In this document: piece after piece, positions 60,425-64,000 of the stretch
How the letters are laid out: every line of letters begins with the position of its first letter
Numbering within the stretch: the first letter of the stretch is position 1
Source: Streptomyces albus subsp. albus
GTDB lineage: Bacteria; Actinomycetota; Actinomycetes; Streptomycetales; Streptomycetaceae
NCBI RefSeq assembly: GCF_000725885.1
Contig: NZ_JODR01000021.1
Span: 108,587 to 172,586, forward strand
DNA: 64,000 bases
Reading direction: 5' to 3'
The notes under the pieces: model-generated
Database searches by the model: none
What the model was told of the DNA's origin: nothing
Seen by the model: only the letters and a program-made list of their open reading frames with translations
Position numbers and translations under genes: made by a program

Positions 60425-61345
60425 TCAGGCGCGCACGGCGGTGTGGACCGTCGTCGCGGTGAGGTAGAAGACGTCGGGGCGGCGCAGGATGCCGTCGGGT
60501 GAGGCGTCGTCCAGCAGCGCGTCGAGGGTGGCCACGTCCTCGGCGTCGAGCACCCCGGCCAGGGAGTCGCGGGTGCGGGCGAGGCGTTCGCGTACGTGGG
60601 CGCGGGCGACGGGGTCCAGCGGTGCGGGCAGGTCGGTGAGGAAGGTGCGGCTGCCGGTGGGGGTCAGTCCGGCGGCCACCAGCAGGCCGGGCCAGTCCTC
60701 CACGGTGCGGGTGTGGCCCGGCAGTTCGGCCCGCATCGCGGTGAACCGGTCCTCCTCGGCGGCGTCCAGCCGGGCCTGGAGTCCGGGCCGGCCGATGCCG
60801 ATGTCGCGGGGCAGGCAGCGGGTGGGCAGCCCTCGTTCCCGTACGGCCAGCACACCGCCGGGGCGCAGCACGCCGGCGAAGGTCTCCAGTGCGGCGCGCT
60901 GGTCGCCCAGGTGGTGGACGACGTTGCTGGTCCACACGAGGTCGGCGGTGCCCAGGCCGGGCAGGTCGGCGGGCAGGTCGGCGCGGCGGGTGGTGATGCG
61001 GGAGGCGAGCCCTTCGCGTTCGGCGCGGGCGCGGGCTCTGCTCAGCAGGCCGGGTGCGCTGTCCACGGCGACGGTCTCGGCACCGGGGAAGGCGTGGGCG
61101 AGGGCGGTGGTGCTCACGCCGGGGCCGCTGCCCAGGTCGAGGACGCGGGTGACGGGGCGGTTGCCGGTCAGGTCGTGCAGCCAGGCCGCGGCTCCTTCGA
61201 GGAAGGGCGTGTTCAGTTCGGCCTCGCGTTCCAGGTGTGCGGCCATGGCCTCCCAGTCGGGTTCGGTGGCGGTGTGGCCGTCGGCGTGGGAGTGCGCGTG
61301 GGCGCCGTGGCCGTGGGAGTGGGCGCCGGGGTGGTGCGGAGTCAT
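60425..61345 (-). CDS. SAM-dependent class I methyltransferase with a His-rich N terminus
   Basis: 306 residues. SAM motif VLDLGSGPGVSTTALAHAF, then AETVAVDSAPGLL and DLVWTSNVVHHLGDQ. The first 25 residues are His-rich (HHPGAHSHGHGAHAHSHADGH), a likely metal-binding tail. ATG 61345 overlaps the LysR stop by 4 bp, so both belong to one operon. AGGAGA upstream. Substrate unknown. Confidence 0.88.
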   Translation of the reverse strand: MTPHHPGAHSHGHGAHAHSHADGHTATEPDWEAMAAHLEREAELNTPFLEGAAAWLHDLTGNRPVTRVLDLGSGPGVSTTALAHAFPGAETVAVDSAPGLLSRARARAEREGLASRITTRRADLPADLPGLGTADLVWTSNVVHHLGDQRAALETFAGVLRPGGVLAVRERGLPTRCLPRDIGIGRPGLQARLDAAEEDRFTAMRAELPGHTRTVEDWPGLLVAAGLTPTGSRTFLTDLPAPLDPVARAHVRERLARTRDSLAGVLDAEDVATLDALLDDASPDGILRRPDVFYLTATTVHTAVRA

Positions 61346-62352
61346 GCGGTCTCCTGGGGTGCGGTGGGGGCGGGTTCGGCGCGCAGCAGCCGTCCTCTGC
61401 GGCCGAGGAGGAACTTCTTGAACGCCGCGACGGGCGGGGTGTCGGGGCGTCCGGCCTGCCAGGCCAGTCCGATCTCGCGGACGGCGCGCGGCGCGGTCAC
61501 GGTCAGCTCGACGACGCCGGGCCGGGGGAAGACGGGCGGCGGCAGCAGGGCGACACCGAGGCCGGCGGCGACCAGTCCGCGGATGGTCTCGGCCTCCTCG
61601 CCCTCGAAGGCGATGCGGGGGGTGAACCCGGCCTCGGCGCACAGGGTCTCCAGGATGCGCCGCATGCCGTAGCCGGGTTCCAGGGTGACGAAGGACTCGC
61701 CGGCGGCTTCGGCGAGCCGGACCCGTTTGCGGGTGGCGAGCCGGTGGTCGTCGGGGACGACCAGCCGCAGCCGCTGTTCGTCCAGCCGCCGGGCCACCAG
61801 ATCGGGTGCGTCGGGCACCGGTGAGGTCAGGCACAGGTCGAGTTCACCGGCGCGGAGCCGCTCCAGCATGGCGTCGCCGTAGTTCTGCACCAGGGAGAAG
61901 CGGACGCGCGGGTGGTCGGCGCGGAAGGCGCGCAGCAGTTCGGGGACGGTCTCCCAGCCGAGGGTGTGCAGGAAGCCGAAGGCGACCTTCCCGGTGGCCG
62001 GGTCGGCGTCGGACCGTACGGCCTCGGCGGCCTGTTCGGCGGCGGCCAGTGCGCGTTCCGCGCAGGCCAGGAAGGTGCGGCCGGCGGTGGTGAGGGAGAC
62101 TGTGCGGCCGTGCCGGGCGAAGAGGGCGACGCCCAGGTCGGCCTCCAGCCGGGCGAGGGAGCGGCTGAGGGAGGACTGCGGGATGCCCAGCTCGTGTGCG
62201 GCGCGGGTGACGTGCTCGTGCCGGGCGACGGCCGCGAACTGGGCGAGGCGCGGGGTGAGCAGCAGCGCCCCGGTGGCGCCGGGCGGGGGCGCTCCGGGTG
62301 TGACGGAGATGTCTTTCTTGTTGCGTGACGGTGACACAGCTCCCTCTCGCAC
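61342..62352 (-). CDS. LysR family transcriptional regulator
   Basis: 336 residues. Helix-turn-helix FAAVARHEHVTRAAHELGIP, SSLSRSLARLEADLG, then a LysR substrate-binding domain (about 120-320). Divergent from the MFS gene, the usual LysR target arrangement, and coupled to the methyltransferase. The 88-bp gap holds a T-N11-A site. Confidence 0.93.
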   Translation of the reverse strand: MREGAVSPSRNKKDISVTPGAPPPGATGALLLTPRLAQFAAVARHEHVTRAAHELGIPQSSLSRSLARLEADLGVALFARHGRTVSLTTAGRTFLACAERALAAAEQAAEAVRSDADPATGKVAFGFLHTLGWETVPELLRAFRADHPRVRFSLVQNYGDAMLERLRAGELDLCLTSPVPDAPDLVARRLDEQRLRLVVPDDHRLATRKRVRLAEAAGESFVTLEPGYGMRRILETLCAEAGFTPRIAFEGEEAETIRGLVAAGLGVALLPPPVFPRPGVVELTVTAPRAVREIGLAWQAGRPDTPPVAAFKKFLLGRRGRLLRAEPAPTAPQETA

Positions 62353-62395
62353 ACGTCCTGACTGCGGTGATGCGGTACGGGAACGATTTTCGCAC

Positions 62396-62418
62396 TTTCA
62401 TGCATTGGACGGATGAAA
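62396..62418. promoter_or_regulatory. LysR-type T-N11-A operator
   Basis: TTTCAT-N11-ATGAAA, perfect 6-bp arms with the T-N11-A core of LysR boxes, 22 bp before the MFS start and 44 bp upstream of the lysR start. Confidence 0.65.
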
Positions 62419-62440
62419 GGGCTGGTCGTACGTTCGAGTC

Positions 62441-63757
62441 ATGCCTGCTCTTGATACCGGGGCGTCCACCGAACCGGTGGACGCCTCGCCTGTGTCTTCC
62501 GTCCCTTCCGCAGACACCGACCGCCGCGGCACCGAGGGCCCCGGCACGGCCGCCCACGACGCGACGAAGCTCAGCCCCGGCGACCCCGGGCACGGGCGGA
62601 TGCGGCTGGCGCTGTTCGCCGCCGGGCTGTGCACGTTCGCCCTGCTGTACTCCACCCAGGCCCTCCTCCCGGAGATCTCCCGCTCCCTGCACGCCGCCCC
62701 CGACCAGGCGAGCTGGACGGTCTCCGGCGCGACCATCGGGCTGGCCGTCGCCGTGCTGCCGCTGGCGGCGCTCTCCGAACGGTTCGGGCGGCGCCGGATG
62801 CTGACCGTCTCCATGGCGGTGGCCGTCGCCCTGGCCCTCGTCATCCCGTTCGCGCCCAGCCTTCCCGTGCTGATCGCGCTGCGGACGCTGCAGGGTGCCG
62901 CCGTGGCCGGGGTGCCCGCCTCCGCGATGGCGTTCCTCTCCGACGAGGTGCGCAGCAGGCATCTGGTCGGCGCCGTCGGCCTGTTCGTGGCGGGCAACAG
63001 CGTCGGCGGCATGAGCGGGCGCATCCTGACCGGCTGGGTCACCGAGGCGTGGGGCTGGCGCGCCGGGCTCGGTGCCGTCGCCGTCACCTCCCTGCTGTGC
63101 CTGGTCGCCTTCCGGCTGCTGGTGCCGCCGGCCCGCCACTTCACCCCGGCCCCGCTGCACCCCAGGAAGGTCGCGGCCACCGTCCGCTCCCACCTGGGCA
63201 ACCCGCTGCTGCTGCGGCTGTACGCCATCGGGCTGCTGTTCATGGTGGTCTTCGGCGCCGTCTACACCGTGATCGGCTACCGGCTGGTGGCCGCGCCGTT
63301 CGGGCTCTCGCAGGGCCTGGTGGGCTCCGTCTTCGTCATCTACCTGGTGGGAACCGTCGCCTCGGCCACCGCCGGACGGCTCAACGCCCGCCTGGGCCGG
63401 CGCGGCACCCTCTACCTGGGCATCGGCACCGCCTCCGCGGGGCTGCTGGTCAGCCTCGCCGACAGCCTCGTCGCCGTCGTCGCCGGGCTCGTCCTGATCA
63501 CCGCCGGGTTCTTCGCCGGGCACGCGGTGGCCTCCGGCTCGGTCAGCCGCACCGCCACGCACGGGGCGGCCCAGGCCTCCGCCCTGTACCAGATGGCCTA
63601 CTACATCGGCAGCTCGCTGGGCGGTGCGCTGGGCGCCGCCGCGTTCGCCGCCGGCGGCTGGACGGGGACGGTGGCGCTCGCGCTCGCCGCCATGGTGCTG
63701 GCCGCCGGCGTCACCCTGTACGCCAGCCACCGGGCGAGGGCGCTCAGCCGCACCTGA
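62441..63757 (+). CDS. MFS transporter, drug/arabinose-efflux type
   Basis: 438 residues, 12 predicted membrane helices. Motif A-like ALSERFGRRRMLTVSM in the 2-3 loop and motif C-like VPASAMAFLS. Closest in feel to E. coli YnfM-type exporters. Hydrophilic 50-residue head. Divergent from LysR, which probably activates it. Exported compound unknown. Confidence 0.9.
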   Translation: MPALDTGASTEPVDASPVSSVPSADTDRRGTEGPGTAAHDATKLSPGDPGHGRMRLALFAAGLCTFALLYSTQALLPEISRSLHAAPDQASWTVSGATIGLAVAVLPLAALSERFGRRRMLTVSMAVAVALALVIPFAPSLPVLIALRTLQGAAVAGVPASAMAFLSDEVRSRHLVGAVGLFVAGNSVGGMSGRILTGWVTEAWGWRAGLGAVAVTSLLCLVAFRLLVPPARHFTPAPLHPRKVAATVRSHLGNPLLLRLYAIGLLFMVVFGAVYTVIGYRLVAAPFGLSQGLVGSVFVIYLVGTVASATAGRLNARLGRRGTLYLGIGTASAGLLVSLADSLVAVVAGLVLITAGFFAGHAVASGSVSRTATHGAAQASALYQMAYYIGSSLGGALGAAAFAAGGWTGTVALALAAMVLAAGVTLYASHRARALSRT

Positions 63758-63776
63758 AGTCCGCCGGTCCCACCCG

Positions 63777-63811
63777 TGAGGGGCGCGCCCGCCAAGGGGC
63801 GCGCCCCTCAC
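63777..63811 (+). terminator. Terminator after the MFS gene
   Basis: 15-bp stem GTGAGGGGCGCGCCC / GGGCGCGCCCCTCAC with a short loop, followed by CTT. 19 bp after the stop. Confidence 0.85.
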
Positions 63812-64000
63812 CTTAGGTTCTAGTAGTCGTCGCAACACCCCAGCTCAAGGGGTGCGATGGATTTCGAGATCCGAGCGGACCGGGCTCCGCAGGGGCGTAA
63901 TAAGTTGTCCCGGGAGCGGGAGGCATACTCCCGGCTCGTGCAGCAGGGATACAGCAACACCGAAGCGTGCCGGATCGTCGGCGTTGACCGCAGGACGGGC
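63812..64000 (+). mobile_element. Left end of an IS30-like insertion sequence
   Basis: The 144 bp of transposase reading frame are preceded by about 40 bp that look like an IS end, including CACCCC-N7-GGGGTG. Only the beginning is inside the window, so the exact boundary and any target duplication cannot be fixed. Confidence 0.6.
63857..64000 (+). CDS. IS30 family transposase, N-terminal part only
   Basis: 48 codons: MDFEIRADRAPQGRNKLSRE, then SRLVQQGYSNTEACRIVGVD and RRTG at the edge. This is the helix-turn-helix DNA-binding head of IS30-type transposases of Streptomyces. GGGGTG upstream. The DDE domain would be outside. Confidence 0.8.
   Translation, partial: MDFEIRADRAPQGRNKLSREREAYSRLVQQGYSNTEACRIVGVDRRTG

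Noticed and set aside
1..64000. tRNA, rRNA or riboswitch genes
   Set aside because: I looked for cloverleaf arms and known conserved cores in the spacers and saw none convincing; a covariance-model scan would be decisive.

Overview
The window is about 72% GC, has strongly GC-biased third codon positions, uses GTG and TTG starts freely and carries long antisense open frames, which together point to Streptomyces. Gene content and order match, from memory, the Streptomyces coelicolor chromosome from about SCO4934 down to SCO4901 (L,D-transpeptidase, hutH, cdgE, cya, birA, pccB/pccE, maf, accA2, DeoR regulator, LpdA-like flavoprotein, purine nucleoside phosphorylase, sugar-phosphate mutase, deoC with aldehyde dehydrogenases, sigQ-afsQ1-afsQ2, adenosine deaminase). 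It is therefore mostly conserved core chromosome, with local insertions.

Layout. 1-6.9 kb: end of msrA, an exported amidohydrolase, a GT-C-type membrane protein, a thioesterase and a lipoprotein L,D-transpeptidase. 6.9-16.5 kb: hutH, a TetR/hydrolase pair, an acyl-CoA ligase, a GAF-GGDEF protein (cdgE), an enoyl-CoA hydratase, adenylate cyclase (cya) and biotin ligase (birA). 16.8-22.3 kb: acyl-CoA carboxylase genes (pccB, pccE, accA2) with maf between them; the adjacent birA supplies biotinylation. 22.4-33 kb: DeoR regulator, LpdA-like quinone reductase, nucleoside catabolism (nucleoside phosphorylase, mutase, deoC and a full-length plus a half-length aldehyde dehydrogenase), with an arylamine N-acetyltransferase and small enzymes between. 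36-40 kb: an HxlR regulator divergent from an AlaA-like transaminase, then the mycothiol-dependent formaldehyde pair (mscR and a metallo-beta-lactamase-fold hydrolase).

41.0-49.3 kb is the accessory region: a WXG100-like gene, a 1419-residue RHS/YD polymorphic toxin, its overlapping immunity gene, a decayed second RHS toxin tip, four further immunity-like genes and two broken copies of sigQ segments. GC drops in the immunity genes and one of them has a TTA codon. It lies directly downstream of the intact sigQ, so the sigQ-afsQ side looks like the anchor for toxin cassette turnover.

49.4-53.9 kb: sigQ divergent from afsQ1-afsQ2-lipoprotein, with a textbook AfsQ1 box between. 54-64 kb: VanZ, PspC, a small secreted protein, adenosine deaminase, hydrolase, phosphotransferase, a membrane protein/MerR pair, a methyltransferase/LysR pair divergent from an MFS exporter, and the start of an IS30-like element at the right edge.

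The most useful new signals are: (1) one 12-bp palindrome, CTACGCGCGTAG, at the promoters of the nucleoside phosphorylase, deoC and adenosine deaminase genes, suggesting an unassigned nucleoside-catabolism regulon; (2) the RHS toxin/immunity locus with sigQ fragments as a cassette-exchange site; (3) a tandem-unit repeat family present twice, both times between divergent genes; (4) paired operator-like palindromes whose regulators are unknown.
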